In this document: piece after piece, positions 1 to 10,047 of the stretch | Layout: the number at the start of each line of letters is the position of its first letter | Numbering within the stretch: the first letter of the stretch is position 1 | Source: Massilia alkalitolerans DSM 17462 | Lineage (GTDB): Bacteria; Pseudomonadota; Gammaproteobacteria; Burkholderiales; Burkholderiaceae_D | Direction of reading: 5' to 3' | Assembly: GCF_000427785.1 (NCBI RefSeq) | Contig: NZ_ATYR01000014.1 | Coordinates: forward strand, 84,331 to 148,330 | Length of the DNA: 64,000 bases | Position numbers and translations under genes: made by a program | The notes under the pieces: generated by a model | What the model saw: the letters and a program-made list of their open reading frames with translations, nothing else | Told to the model about the DNA's origin: nothing | Database searches by the model: none

Positions 1-440
1 ACGGTGCAGAACAGGCCCGCCACCTGGCCGTTGTCGCCGATCAGGGGCGCATGCGAAAAGGTGAAGGTGGCGCGTTCAGGATAGCCGCGCCGCATCACGG
101 TCATCGGCATGTCTTCGAAGTAGACCGGCTTGCCCGACAGGGCGCGGTCGATCAGCGGCACCATGTCCTTCCAGACCTCGGCCCACAGGTCGCAGAAGCG
201 CTCGCCGAGCGCGCGCCCGTGCTTCTGCCCGAGCAGCGGCACATAGGCGTCGTTGTAGATGAAAATCAGGTCCGGGCCCCAGGCCAGGAACATGGGGAAG
301 GCCGAGTGCAGCACCATGTCCACGGCGGTGCGCAGGGCCGGCGACCATTCCCCCGGCGGACCGAGCGGGGTCTGGCTCCAGTCATGACGGTGGATGCGCA
401 TGCGCATGCCGTCGTCCATGGTGTGCGAGGGAGAGGACAT
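1..440 (-). CDS. PAS-domain sensor protein, N-terminal fragment
   Basis: Reading leftward from an ATG at 440-438, the frame stays open to the window edge, giving the first 146 residues of a longer protein. The segment DWSQTPLGPPGEWSPALRTA near residues 24-43 is typical of the PAS domain that opens many multi-domain proteobacterial sensor histidine kinases. It is followed by FLAWGPDLIFIYNDAY (about residues 53-68), the PAS core. No signal peptide or membrane segment is visible, so the protein is probably a cytoplasmic sensor. Its output domain, most likely a histidine kinase, lies outside the window. It is followed upstream by orn in the same orientation, 64 bp away. Confidence 0.75.
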   Translation of the reverse strand, partial: MSSPSHTMDDGMRMRIHRHDWSQTPLGPPGEWSPALRTAVDMVLHSAFPMFLAWGPDLIFIYNDAYVPLLGQKHGRALGERFCDLWAEVWKDMVPLIDRALSGKPVYFEDMPMTVMRRGYPERATFTFSHAPLIGDNGQVAGLFCT

Positions 441-503
441 GGGCCGATTGTCGCACACCTTTCTTGCCCGAGATGCATTTTTGCAAGACAGGCAAGGCAG
501 GTA

Positions 504-1088
504 TTACAACTTGATAAAGTGCTCGCGGTAGTAACGCAGCTCCTCGATCGACTCGACGATGTCGGCCAGCGCGGTATGCTTCTGGTGCTTCTTGAAGCCG
601 GAGGCGAGTTCGGGCTTCCAGCGGCGGCACAGCTCCTTCAGGGTCGACACGTCCAGGTTACGGTAGTGGAAGAAGGCTTCCAGCTTGGGCATGCCGCGCG
701 CCATGAAGCGGCGGTCCTGGCAGATCGAGTTGCCGCACATCGGCGACTTGTTGGCCGGGACGTACTGCTTCAGGAAGGCGATCAGCTCCAGCTCGGCCTG
801 GGCTTCGGTCACGGTCGAGGCCTTGACGCGGTCGATCAGGCCCGAGCGGCCGTGGGTGCCCTTGTTCCAGTTGTCCATCTTGTCCAGGGTTTCGTCCGAC
901 TGGTGGATGGCGAACACCGGACCTTCGGCGATGATGTTCAGGTCGGCATCGGTGACGACCACGGCCACCTCGATGATGCGGTCGTTGTCCGGGTCCAGGC
1001 CGGTCATTTCCATGTCGAGCCAGACCAGGTTGAATTCGTTCGGGCGCACAGGCGCGGCAGCGCCTTCGGTTTGTGTAGCTTGTGACAT
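504..1088 (-). CDS. orn: Oligoribonuclease
   Basis: This is a 3'-5' exoribonuclease that finishes RNA decay by degrading 2-5 nt oligoribonucleotides, including the pGpG left when c-di-GMP is hydrolysed. The 194-residue protein has the DEDDh exonuclease start [10 protein letters not shown], with acidic residues D25 and E27, and the C-terminal HTALADI histidine/aspartate motif. The length is slightly above the usual 180 because of a variable N-terminal extension of about 17 residues. The pGpG role links it functionally to the three EAL proteins in this window. That link is inferred from known biochemistry, not from operon structure. Confidence 0.96.
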   Translation of the reverse strand: MSQATQTEGAAAPVRPNEFNLVWLDMEMTGLDPDNDRIIEVAVVVTDADLNIIAEGPVFAIHQSDETLDKMDNWNKGTHGRSGLIDRVKASTVTEAQAELELIAFLKQYVPANKSPMCGNSICQDRRFMARGMPKLEAFFHYRNLDVSTLKELCRRWKPELASGFKKHQKHTALADIVESIEELRYYREHFIKL

Positions 1089-1109
1089 AATTCTCTCTTT
1101 GTTTATTTA

Positions 1110-1209
1110 CGCGCCTAACAATTCCCACCATGGCGGCGTTGCATCGTCTCGCCGTACTAGCGTACTGTCTTCGACGATGCGCCTTGCCCTGGTGGTTTTG
1201 TTAGACGCG
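1110..1209. repeat. Palindromic intergenic repeat, copy A
   Basis: This is an imperfect palindrome of about 100 bp filling most of the gap between the divergent orn and M48 genes. The ends are GCGCCTAACA and TGTTAGACGCG. The core carries GCATCGTCTCGCCGTACT and its facing arm AGTACG/CGAAGACAGTACGC in inverted orientation. An almost identical core of about 53 bp occurs in reverse orientation at 11709-11812 (copy B). It codes for nothing obvious, and the folded form would be a long hairpin. Two copies in unrelated intergenic positions suggest a mobile or REP-type element. Confidence 0.85.
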
Positions 1210-1250
1210 TTGAGTTTTCGCGTAATCCTGCATTTTCTCACAGGCACAGC

Positions 1251-2513
1251 ATGTCTTCACTCGGGTTTTCGGTTTTGTTCGTCGTATTCTTTGCGCTGAC
1301 CTTGGGCGTGCGCTTCTGGCTGGCCAACCGGCACATCCGGCATGTGCTGCGCCACCGCGCCAGCGTACCGGCCGAGTTTGCGCCAAAGGTGCCGCTCGCG
1401 GCGCACCAGAAGGCGGCCGACTATACGGTGGCCAGGACCCGGCTCGGCATCGCCTCGATGCTGTGGGGCGGCGTGGTGCTGATCGGCTTCACCCTGCTGG
1501 GCGGATTGCAGGCCTTGTCGGTCGCCCTGCTGGGCCTCACCGGTCCGGGCATGACGCACCAGATGGCCCTGGTGGTGGCGTTCGCGATCGTATCCGGCCT
1601 GCTCGACCTGCCCTTCGACTGGTACCGCCAGTTCGTGCTGGAACAGCGCTTCGGCTTCAACAAGATGACGCCCGGCCTGTGGATCGCCGACATGTTCAAG
1701 GGCCTGCTGGTCGGCGCCGTGATCGGCCTGCCGCTGCTGTGGGTGATCCTGGCGCTGATGGAGCGTAGCGGCGACCTGTGGTGGCTGTGGGCCTGGTGCG
1801 TATGGAGCGGCTTCCAGCTGCTGATGATGGTGCTCTACCCGACCGTGATCGCGCCGATGTTCAACAAGTTCACCCCGCTCGAGGATGCGAGCCTGAAGGA
1901 GCGCATCGAAGGCCTGATGGCACGCGTCGGCTTCGCCTCGAAAGGACTGTTCGTCATGGACGGCAGCAAGCGCAGCGCGCATGGCAACGCCTATTTTTCC
2001 GGCTTTGGCAGCAACAAGCGCATCGTCTTCTTCGACACCCTGCTGTCGCGCCTCGACCCGCACGAGATCGAAGCCGTGCTGGCACACGAACTGGGCCACT
2101 TCAAGCTGCGCCACATCGTCAAGCGCATCGTGGTGATGTTCGCGCTGTCGCTGGCTTTCCTGGCGCTGCTGGGCTACCTGAAGAACCAGGCCTGGTTCTA
2201 CACCGGCCTGGGCGTGCTGCCGATGATGAACGCGTCGAACGACGGCATGGCCCTGATCCTGTTCGCACTGGTGCTGCCGGTGTTCACCTTCGTGCTCTCG
2301 CCGCTCAGCTCCATCACCTCGCGCAAGCACGAGTTCGAGGCGGACGCCTTCGCCGCGAAGCACACCGATAGCAGCCACCTGGTGTCGGCCCTGGTCAAGA
2401 TGTACGAGGACAACGCCTCGACCCTGACGCCGGACCCGCTGCACTCGGCCTTCTACGATTCGCACCCGCCGGCTTCGGTACGGGTGAAACACCTGACCAT
2501 GGCGGCCGCATGA
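1251..2513 (+). CDS. M48 family membrane metallopeptidase (Ste24-like)
   Basis: This is a 420-residue integral membrane zinc protease. The zinc site is HELGH at residues 279-283, with the third ligand in HEFEAD at about 360-365, the usual M48 spacing. Hydrophobic segments lie near residues 5-25, 62-85, 100-120, 150-175, 180-200, 293-310 and 330-350, the many-helix layout of Ste24/CAAX protease 1. Bacterial relatives are thought to act in membrane protein quality control, and the substrate is unknown. The stop overlaps the start of phhB (ATGA), suggesting translational coupling in an M48-phhB-rsgA operon. Confidence 0.9.
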   Translation: MSSLGFSVLFVVFFALTLGVRFWLANRHIRHVLRHRASVPAEFAPKVPLAAHQKAADYTVARTRLGIASMLWGGVVLIGFTLLGGLQALSVALLGLTGPGMTHQMALVVAFAIVSGLLDLPFDWYRQFVLEQRFGFNKMTPGLWIADMFKGLLVGAVIGLPLLWVILALMERSGDLWWLWAWCVWSGFQLLMMVLYPTVIAPMFNKFTPLEDASLKERIEGLMARVGFASKGLFVMDGSKRSAHGNAYFSGFGSNKRIVFFDTLLSRLDPHEIEAVLAHELGHFKLRHIVKRIVVMFALSLAFLALLGYLKNQAWFYTGLGVLPMMNASNDGMALILFALVLPVFTFVLSPLSSITSRKHEFEADAFAAKHTDSSHLVSALVKMYEDNASTLTPDPLHSAFYDSHPPASVRVKHLTMAAA

Positions 2514-2842
2514 AGCTCATTGACCAACACTGCACTCACGGCGCGCCGGCGCTGGATCCTTCCACGATCGGGGCGCGCCTGCTCGATGTGCCCGAATGGC
2601 AGGCCATTGACGGCACCATCGCGCGCGCGTTCACGTTTGCGAACTACCGCGCCACCATCGATTTCGTGAACGCGATAGCAAACATGGCCGAAGCGCAGAA
2701 CCATCACCCCGAGATGACGGTCGGCTACCGCCGCTGCACGGTGGCCTACACCACCCACTCGGCCGGCGGCGCGCTGAGCGACAACGATTTTATTTGCGCC
2801 GCCCGGGCGGACGCGATCTACGTGCAAGGCCCGAGCGCATGA
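2510..2842 (+). CDS. phhB: Pterin-4a-carbinolamine dehydratase
   Basis: The enzyme dehydrates 4a-hydroxytetrahydropterin, recycling the cofactor of aromatic amino acid hydroxylases. The 110-residue length is normal. The family motif is clear: E-x3-H-H-P followed by Y and H, seen as EAQNHHPEM and [10 protein letters not shown] with an aspartate in ALSDND. No phenylalanine hydroxylase gene is nearby. The gene overlaps the M48 gene by 4 bp upstream and rsgA by 4 bp downstream, so it sits in a tight operon. Confidence 0.93.
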   Translation: MKLIDQHCTHGAPALDPSTIGARLLDVPEWQAIDGTIARAFTFANYRATIDFVNAIANMAEAQNHHPEMTVGYRRCTVAYTTHSAGGALSDNDFICAARADAIYVQGPSA

Positions 2843-3729
2843 GCGAGTTGACCGGCACCATCATCGCGGCCCACGGCCGCCATTACCTGGCCGATGCGAA
2901 CGGCGAGAAACTGCAATGCGTCACGCGCGGCAAGAAGACCAACGTGGCGGTGGGCGACGTCGTGATTCTCAAGCGCACGTCGAACGACCAGGCCGTGATC
3001 GAGAAGATCGCCGACCGTACCACCCTGCTCTACCGCTCGGACCAGTACAAGTCGAAGCTGCTGGCAGCGAACATCTCGCGCCTGTTCATCGTCGTCGCCA
3101 CCGAGCCGAGCTTCGCCGACGACCTGGTCTCGCGCTCGCTGGTGGCGGCCGAGGCCGCCGGCATCGAGGCCCACATCATCCTGAACAAGGTCGACGTGGA
3201 GCAGCCGCTGGCGCGCGCCCGCGAGCGCGCCGGCCTGTATGCCTCGCTCGGCTATCCGGTGCACGAATTGTCGGCCCGCGAACGGCCCGAGCACGCGGTC
3301 GAGACCCTGATGCCGCTGCTCGCCGGCCAGTCCTCGATCTTCATCGGCCAGTCGGGCATGGGCAAGTCGTCCCTGATCAACCTCCTGGTGCCGGACGCCG
3401 ACATCGCCGTGCGCGAGATCTCGGAAGCCCTGGACACCGGCAAGCACACCACCACCTTCACGCGCCTGTACTGGCTGCCCGGCGGCGCCTCGATCATCGA
3501 TTCGCCCGGCTTCCAGGAATTCGGGCTGTACCACCTGACCGAAGGCATGCTGGAACGCGCCTTCGTCGAGTTCAAGCCTTATCTCGGCGGTTGCAAGTAC
3601 TACAACTGCCGCCACCTGGCTGAGCCGCAATGCGCGGTGCTGGGCGCGGTCGGGGAAGGCAGGATCGCGAAGATGCGGCACGAGCTGTATGCGCAGCTGC
3701 TGCACGAATCATCGCAGACTCTCTATTGA
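2839..3729 (+). CDS. rsgA: Small ribosomal subunit biogenesis GTPase RsgA
   Basis: This is a circularly permuted GTPase that checks late 30S subunit maturation. The 296-residue protein has an N-terminal OB fold (about 1-65), then G4 NKVD, then the P-loop GQSGMGKSS, then G3 DSPG. This is the permuted order that defines the family. It ends with a zinc knuckle of the pattern C-x4-C-x-H-x5-C ([14 protein letters not shown]). I chose the ATG at 2839 because it overlaps the phhB stop and gives the standard MSELTG start. An upstream in-frame ATG at 2794 would add residues with no family resemblance. Confidence 0.95.
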   Translation: MSELTGTIIAAHGRHYLADANGEKLQCVTRGKKTNVAVGDVVILKRTSNDQAVIEKIADRTTLLYRSDQYKSKLLAANISRLFIVVATEPSFADDLVSRSLVAAEAAGIEAHIILNKVDVEQPLARARERAGLYASLGYPVHELSARERPEHAVETLMPLLAGQSSIFIGQSGMGKSSLINLLVPDADIAVREISEALDTGKHTTTFTRLYWLPGGASIIDSPGFQEFGLYHLTEGMLERAFVEFKPYLGGCKYYNCRHLAEPQCAVLGAVGEGRIAKMRHELYAQLLHESSQTLY

Positions 3730-3741
3730 CTTTTTCATCCG

Positions 3742-3782
3742 CTTTCCCTAAGGGAAAGCAAAAACCCTTATAATTCAAGGGA
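3742..3782 (+). promoter_or_regulatory. argF promoter with two nested inverted repeats
   Basis: A perfect -10 hexamer TATAAT lies at 3769-3774, 38 bp before argF. It sits inside the inverted repeat CCCTT-ataattc-AAGGG. Just upstream is a perfect palindrome CTTTCCCTAAGGGAAAG at 3742-3758, covering the expected -35 region, where no good TTGACA match is visible. The layout looks like an operator-controlled promoter. It does not match the ArgR box that I know, so the regulator is open. Confidence 0.55.
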
Positions 3783-3811
3783 TAACACTCAAGCAAAGAC
3801 GCACAGACGAT

Positions 3812-4738
<927 letters not shown>

Positions 4739-4830
4739 TTTCATCACCCACAACCTTTAGTTTGATCGTCGGCCCGCAAGGGCCGGCTGACCATCCCGAC
4801 CCCACCTCCCCCTCCACACTGGAATCTTCC

Positions 4831-6063
4831 ATGAGCGACATTAAAAAAGTAGTCCTCGCCTACTCCGGCGGCCTCGACACCTCGGTCATCCTGAAATGGC
4901 TGCAGGATCACTACAACTGCGAAATCGTCACCTTCACCGCCGACCTCGGCCAGGGCGAAGAACTGGAGCCGGCGCGCGCCAAGGCGATCAAGTTCGGCAT
5001 CAAGCCGGAAAACATCTACATCGACGACGTGCGCGAAGAATTCGTGCGCGACTTCGTGTTCCCGATGTTCCGCGCGAACACTGTGTACGAAGGCGAATAC
5101 CTGCTGGGCACCTCGATCGCGCGTCCGCTGATCGCCAAGCGCCTGATCGAGATCGCCAACGAGACCGGCGCCGACGCCATCTCGCACGGCGCGACCGGCA
5201 AGGGCAACGACCAGGTGCGTTTCGAGCTGGGCGCCTACGCGCTGAAACCCGACGTCAAGATCATCGCCCCGTGGCGCGAGTGGGACCTGCTGTCGCGCGA
5301 GAAGCTGCTGAAGTACGCGGAAGATGCCGGCATCGAGATCGACATGAAGCACAAGAACGGCGGCGCGCCCTACTCGATGGACGCCAACCTGCTCCACATC
5401 AGTTTTGAAGGCCGCCACCTGGAGAACCCGAGCGCGGAAGCCGAGGAATCGATGTGGCGCTGGTCGGTGTCGCCGGAACAGGCGCCGAACGAAGCCGAGT
5501 ACCTCGACATCGAATACGAAAAGGGCGACATCGTGGCCCTGAACGGCAAGCGCATGAGCGCCGCCGAAGTCCTGACCGAGCTGAACCGCCTGGGCGGCAA
5601 GCACGGCATCGGCCGCCTCGACCTGGTGGAAAACCGCTATGTCGGCATGAAGTCGCGCGGCTGCTACGAGACCCCGGGCGGCACCATCATGCTCAAGGCC
5701 CACCGTGCGATCGAATCGATCACCCTGGACCGCGAAGTGGCGCACCTGAAGGACGACCTGATGCCGCGCTATGCTTCCTTGATCTATAACGGCTACTGGT
5801 GGGCCCCGGAGCGCGTCGCGCTGCAGACCCTGATCGACCACACCCAGCAGACCGTGAACGGCTGGGTGCGCGTGAAGCTCTACAAGGGCAACGTGATCGT
5901 GGTGTCGCGCGATTCGAAGACCGATTCGCTGTTCGACATGAACATCGCGACCTTCGATGAAGACGGCGGCGCCTACAACCAGGCGGATGCGGGCGGCTTC
6001 ATCAAGCTGAACGCGCTGCGCATGCGCATCGCTGCGAAGGCACGCGCGGCCCGCGGCAAGTAA
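4831..6063 (+). CDS. argG: Argininosuccinate synthase
   Basis: The enzyme joins citrulline and aspartate with ATP to form argininosuccinate. The PP-loop AYSGGLDTS lies at about residues 9-17, and [13 protein letters not shown] follows near residue 120. The 410-residue length and the [14 protein letters not shown] start fit the shorter class of ArgG. The ATG at 4831 was chosen because sequence further upstream in the same frame overlaps argF out of frame. The gene ends at a strong terminator. Confidence 0.97.
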   Translation: MSDIKKVVLAYSGGLDTSVILKWLQDHYNCEIVTFTADLGQGEELEPARAKAIKFGIKPENIYIDDVREEFVRDFVFPMFRANTVYEGEYLLGTSIARPLIAKRLIEIANETGADAISHGATGKGNDQVRFELGAYALKPDVKIIAPWREWDLLSREKLLKYAEDAGIEIDMKHKNGGAPYSMDANLLHISFEGRHLENPSAEAEESMWRWSVSPEQAPNEAEYLDIEYEKGDIVALNGKRMSAAEVLTELNRLGGKHGIGRLDLVENRYVGMKSRGCYETPGGTIMLKAHRAIESITLDREVAHLKDDLMPRYASLIYNGYWWAPERVALQTLIDHTQQTVNGWVRVKLYKGNVIVVSRDSKTDSLFDMNIATFDEDGGAYNQADAGGFIKLNALRMRIAAKARAARGK

Positions 6064-6080
6064 GCTGTAACGTGCTCATC

Positions 6081-6108
6081 GAAAGCCGCCTTTCCAGGCG
6101 GCTTTTTT
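6081..6108 (+). terminator. Rho-independent terminator of argF-argG
   Basis: Stem GCCGCC (6085-6090), loop TTTCCA and stem GGCGGC (6097-6102) are followed by six T. Flanking AAA/TTT pairs extend the stem. It begins 20 bp after the argG stop. Confidence 0.9.
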
Positions 6109-6135
6109 CATGGGTGCAGGCTATGTGAACGCGTG

Positions 6136-6258
6136 AAAAATTGGGTTCCCGCCTTCGCGGGAACGACGTGCATGCGCTAGCAATTTGATCGGATGCGGTC
6201 GTTCTACAAACCACCAACCCAAAGACCGTCGCTCCCGCGCAGGCGGGAGTCCAATTTT
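6136..6258. repeat. REP-like hairpin pair, head-facing
   Basis: Two short perfect hairpins lie in opposite orientation. The first is GTTCCCGC-CTTC-GCGGGAAC at 6145-6164, preceded by AAAAATTGG. The second is CTCCCGC-GCAG-GCGGGAG at 6232-6249, followed by CCAATTTTTT. The outer AATTGG boxes face outward and the ACGACG/CGTCG sides face each other. The same module with swapped orientation occurs at 61651-61735. This is the look of REP/BIME elements. No RAYT transposase is in the window. Confidence 0.8.
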
Positions 6259-6305
6259 TTGCGTACCATCAGCGGCAAATGCAGTGGTCGGCCGACAATA
6301 CGCCG

Positions 6306-6599
6306 ATGGGAAAGCACTCCTTCGTCTACATCCTCGCCAGCGGTCGTTACGGCACACTCTACATCGGCGTCACGTCCGACCTCATCCGCCGCGTATGGCA
6401 GCACAATGAACGCTTTGTCGAGGGCTTCACGAAAACCCATCACGTACACCAGCTGGTCTGGTACGAAATCCACACCGACATCATCGCCGCCATTACCCGC
6501 GAAAAACAGATCAAGAAATGGCGCCGCAACTGGAAAATCAACCTTATCCAATCCACCAACCCCGCCTGGCACGATCTCTACCCCACTATTGCCGCCTGA
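6306..6599 (+). CDS. GIY-YIG nuclease family small protein
   Basis: This 97-residue single-domain protein opens with VYILAS and TLYIGVT, matching the GIY-YIG core (YIL in the first strand, YIG in the second), followed by a conserved arginine and histidine (RRVWQH). It continues with TREKQIKKWRR, a basic helix typical of this stand-alone proteobacterial group, and ends in NPAWHDLY. The ATG at 6306 fits relatives better than the earlier in-frame ATG at 6279. Its cellular role is unknown. It stands directly downstream of the REP-like pair, with 65 bp to the next gene. Confidence 0.88.
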   Translation: MGKHSFVYILASGRYGTLYIGVTSDLIRRVWQHNERFVEGFTKTHHVHQLVWYEIHTDIIAAITREKQIKKWRRNWKINLIQSTNPAWHDLYPTIAA

Positions 6600-6665
6600 A
6601 CACCAGAACAGCCCGTTCCTCTCCTTCGCGCTAGAATATCCGGTCCTGCCCACCATCGAGCGCCC

Positions 6666-9293
6666 ATGTCCCCCGAAGACGACACCGACAGCTTCCAGGC
6701 GCATGTCAGCGGCGGCCCAACGACAAGCCCGCCCGCCGCGCGGCCGGCCACGCCCCAGGCCGACGCGATCGCCATCATCTACCGCAACATCGAGGACGTC
6801 GTCTACCAGTACGCGGTCGAGGGAAGGGATACCTTTCGCTTTACCTACGTCAACCCGGCCTTCTACAAGGCCACCCAGCTCACGCCCGAACAGGTCATCG
6901 GCAAGACCGTCGACGAAGTCATCCCCGAACCTTCGCTGTCGATGGTGCTCGATCATTACCGCACCGCGATCCGTACCGGCCAGACCCAGCGCTGGGAAGA
7001 ACACAGCGACTACCCGGCCGGCCGCAAGGTCGGAAGGGTCTCGATCACGCCCGTGTTCGACGCCGCCGGCCGCTGCACCGACCTGGTGGGCACCGTGCAC
7101 GACATTTCCGACGTCATCAACCGCGAGGAAAAGCTGCAGCAGGCCCACCGTGCGCTGGAGGAAGCCTTCGCCACCCAGGGGCGGCTGGCGGAATCGCTGC
7201 GGCGCGAGGAAGAGCGACTGGTGCTGGCCCTGAACGGGACCGGCGAAGGCGTCTGGGACTGGCGGATGGACGAGAATTCCGTCACCTTTTCGGCCAAGTG
7301 GAAGGAGATCATGGGCGCCAGCGGCAACCCGGACGGCGCCACGCCGAAGATCTGGACCAGCCGCATCCACCCCGACGACAATGCCCACGTGCGGCGCTGC
7401 ATCGAGCGCTACCTGGCCGGCAACGAACCGCTCTACACCTGCGAATACCGGATCCGCCGCTTCACCGGCGACTGGATCCGGGTGCGCTCGCGCGGCAGCG
7501 TCGTCGCACGCGATGCGCAGGGGCAGCCGCTGCGCATGATCGGCACCATCACCGACATCACCGAGGCCTACCGCATGCGGCAGGCGCTGGAGAAGAGCCA
7601 CGAGCGGCTCGCCCAGCTGGCGCAGCAGGTCCCGGGCGCCCTGTTCGAACTGGAGCACCGGGCCGACGGCAGCTTCGCCTGCCCCTTCATCAGCGACATG
7701 GCGCACACGCTGTTCGAGCTGGCGCCAAGCGCCATCCAGGCAGACCTCGGCTGCCTGACGGCGCGCATCGTGCCGCAGCACCAGGTACGCCTGCGCCGCG
7801 CCCTGGAGCGCTCGGCCGCCGGGATGCAGCCGCTACGGGCCGAGTTCCAGGTCGAGCTGCCCGACGGCGCGCGCTGCTGGCGCGAAGTGATCGCCACGCC
7901 CTCCCCGGGCCTTGACGGCGGCACCATCTGGTATGGCTTCATCGACGACATCAGCAGCCGCAAGCACAGCGAAGAAACCATCCGCCAGTTCACCGAAAAG
8001 CTCGAACGGCGTGCCCACTACGATACCCTGACCGGCCTGCCGAACCGGGCCCTGTTCCGCGACCGCCTCGAGCAGGCGATCCGGCGCGCCGAGGACGAGC
8101 GCGGCGAAGTCGCCCTGCTGTTCATCGACCTCGACCGCTTCAAGGAGGTCAACGACCTGCTCGGCCACGACGCTGGCGACCTGCTGCTGGTCGAGGCGGC
8201 GCAGCGCATCCAGGCCTGCGTGCGCAAGGGCGATACGGTGGCGCGCCTCGGCGGCGACGAATTCACGGTGATCCTGAGCGAAACGCGCGAGCTGGTCCAC
8301 GTCGAGGCGGTCGCGCAGGCGATCCTGGATGCGCTCGCCCAGCCCTTTCCGATCCAGCAGGAGCTCCTCTACATCGCGGGCAGCATCGGCATCGCCCGCT
8401 ACCCCGAGGACGCGCGCGACCCGGAAGAACTGATGCGCAACGCCGACCACGCGATGTACCGCTCCAAGTCCTCCGGGCGCAACCAGCTGACGTTTTTCGA
8501 GGCGAACATGCAGGCGGCCGCGATCCGGCGCCTCAAGCTGCTCGCCGAACTGCGCAATGCAGTCCCCGGCAACCAGCTGGAACTGTATTTCCAGCCGATC
8601 GTCGACCTGTCCTCGAACCGGATCGTCAAGGCCGAGGCCCTGCTGCGCTGGCGCCATGCTTCCGGCGCCCTGCTGTCGCCGGATACCTTCATCGGCGTGG
8701 CCGAGGAATCCGGCCTGATCCACGAGATCGGCGACTGGGTGTTCCGCACCGCGGCCCACTATTCGAAGCGCTGGTCGGACATGCTGGCGCGCGACTTCCA
8801 GGTCAGCATCAACAAGTCGCCGGTGCAGTTCCAGGCCCAGGCCGACGCCGCCGACTGGGTGGCCCACCTGGACGAGATCCGGCTGGGCCCGCGCTGCATC
8901 AACGTCGAGATCACCGAAAGCCTGCTGCTGAACCTGTCGGACACGGTGCTGGCCAAGCTGGCGGCGCTGCAGTCGAGCGGCATGCAGGTGTCGATCGACG
9001 ACTTCGGCACCGGCTACTCCTCGATGAGCTACCTGAAGCGCCTCGACATCGACTACCTGAAGATCGACCAGTCTTTTGTGAAGGAACTGGTGCACGACAA
9101 CTTCAGCCGCACGATCACCGAGACCATCATCGTGATGGCCCACAAGCTGGGACTGAAGGTCATCGCCGAGGGCGTGGAAACGCCGGAGCAGTGCGCGGCC
9201 CTGAGCCGCGCCGGCTGCGATTATGCCCAGGGCTATCTGTTTTCGCGGCCGGTGCCGGCCGACCTGTTCGAGACCATGCTGGCCTGGCAGTAG
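6666..9293 (+). CDS. PAS-GGDEF-EAL c-di-GMP signalling protein
   Basis: This 875-residue cytoplasmic protein has three PAS-like segments (about 34-150, 190-300 and 315-430). They are followed by a diguanylate cyclase domain with intact GGDEF at 529-533 and an inhibitory RxxD site (RKGD) five residues before it. A phosphodiesterase domain follows, with EAL beginning at residue 657, DDFGTGYSS at 778 and AEGVET near the end. Both catalytic sets look complete, so the protein could make or break c-di-GMP. No transmembrane segment is visible. It is monocistronic and converges on the SDR gene 15 bp away. Confidence 0.93.
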   Translation: MSPEDDTDSFQAHVSGGPTTSPPAARPATPQADAIAIIYRNIEDVVYQYAVEGRDTFRFTYVNPAFYKATQLTPEQVIGKTVDEVIPEPSLSMVLDHYRTAIRTGQTQRWEEHSDYPAGRKVGRVSITPVFDAAGRCTDLVGTVHDISDVINREEKLQQAHRALEEAFATQGRLAESLRREEERLVLALNGTGEGVWDWRMDENSVTFSAKWKEIMGASGNPDGATPKIWTSRIHPDDNAHVRRCIERYLAGNEPLYTCEYRIRRFTGDWIRVRSRGSVVARDAQGQPLRMIGTITDITEAYRMRQALEKSHERLAQLAQQVPGALFELEHRADGSFACPFISDMAHTLFELAPSAIQADLGCLTARIVPQHQVRLRRALERSAAGMQPLRAEFQVELPDGARCWREVIATPSPGLDGGTIWYGFIDDISSRKHSEETIRQFTEKLERRAHYDTLTGLPNRALFRDRLEQAIRRAEDERGEVALLFIDLDRFKEVNDLLGHDAGDLLLVEAAQRIQACVRKGDTVARLGGDEFTVILSETRELVHVEAVAQAILDALAQPFPIQQELLYIAGSIGIARYPEDARDPEELMRNADHAMYRSKSSGRNQLTFFEANMQAAAIRRLKLLAELRNAVPGNQLELYFQPIVDLSSNRIVKAEALLRWRHASGALLSPDTFIGVAEESGLIHEIGDWVFRTAAHYSKRWSDMLARDFQVSINKSPVQFQAQADAADWVAHLDEIRLGPRCINVEITESLLLNLSDTVLAKLAALQSSGMQVSIDDFGTGYSSMSYLKRLDIDYLKIDQSFVKELVHDNFSRTITETIIVMAHKLGLKVIAEGVETPEQCAALSRAGCDYAQGYLFSRPVPADLFETMLAWQ

Positions 9294-9297
9294 CCAG

Positions 9298-9324
9298 GCG
9301 CTGTTGCGCTAAGCGCTGTTGCGC
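9298..9324. repeat. Short direct duplication at a convergent gene junction
   Basis: The 12-mer GCGCTGTTGCGC occurs twice (9298-9309 and 9313-9324), separated by TAA. It spans the end of the SDR coding sequence and the 15-bp gap. It may be a small tandem duplication, and no terminator is otherwise seen between the two convergent genes. Confidence 0.6.
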
Positions 9325-10025
9325 AGGTCATCGACCGGCTCGTGCCCGAAGCGCTCCGCCAGCAGGCAATCCACCAGCTTCGCGGCGCAATCGCCCGGCG
9401 ACACCAGCACCCCGCCTTCCTTCATGTCGACGAAGCGCTGCTTGAGCGGGAATTTTTCATCCGGCGTCGCCCGGATCTCGGCCTGCATGTCGGTATCGAT
9501 CACGCCCGGCGCCAGGCTGACGCAGCGCACCCGCGGGTCGCCGTCGAGCGCTACCGCCCGCGCATGCTGGTCGAGCGCGGCCTTGGTGGCGCAGTAGACG
9601 CTCCAGCCCGGGTAGGCGCTGCGCCCGGCCCCGCTCGAGATATGCAGGATGCGCCGCTCGGCCTGCGGCGCCGCCTGCACGAAGGCCGCGGACAAGGCCA
9701 GCGGCGCGCCGACGTTCAGGATGGCCGCGCGCAGCGCCGCTGCCGGGTCCTGCTCGGCCAGCGGCCCCACCGGCGTCACCACGCCGGCATTGTTGACCAG
9801 CAGCGCCGTGTCGCAGCCGGCCAGGAAGGAGCGCAGCGTGTGCCCGCCCAGCCAGGCGGCCAGGGCCTCGGCGTCGCCCAGGTCGACCACGGCCTGCTCC
9901 ATGCCCTCGCCAATTTCCGCATGTCCGCGCGCCAGTCCCAGCACGGGGATGCCGCGCGCCACCAGTTCCGCCGCCACCGCGGCGCCCAGGCCACGGCTGT
10001 GGCCCGTCACGACTGCCTTGATCAT
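9309..10025 (-). CDS. Short-chain dehydrogenase/reductase
   Basis: This is an NAD(P)-dependent oxidoreductase of the classical SDR fold, 238 residues. It has TGHSRGLG (cofactor loop, residues 7-14), NNAG (about 81-84) and the catalytic YCATK with an upstream serine in HISSGAG. The substrate cannot be named. The ATG at 10025 is preceded by GGAGG at proper spacing, so I prefer it to the GTG at 10037. The gene follows murB closely, with about 22 bp from the murB stop, and may be cotranscribed with it. Confidence 0.88.
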   Translation of the reverse strand: MIKAVVTGHSRGLGAAVAAELVARGIPVLGLARGHAEIGEGMEQAVVDLGDAEALAAWLGGHTLRSFLAGCDTALLVNNAGVVTPVGPLAEQDPAAALRAAILNVGAPLALSAAFVQAAPQAERRILHISSGAGRSAYPGWSVYCATKAALDQHARAVALDGDPRVRCVSLAPGVIDTDMQAEIRATPDEKFPLKQRFVDMKEGGVLVSPGDCAAKLVDCLLAERFGHEPVDDLRNSA

Positions 10026-10047
10026 GCCCGCCTCCACTCGATGCTCC

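Noticed and set aside
1110..1299. Reading frames across the palindromic repeats (translated as ASSRRTSVLSSTMRLA and close variants)
   Set aside because: The same peptide arises from both repeat copies by chance of the conserved DNA. There is no start context, and the element is palindromic DNA.
3726..3731. TTGACT as the -35 of the argF promoter
   Set aside because: It lies 37 bp from the TATAAT, far beyond the 15-20 bp range.
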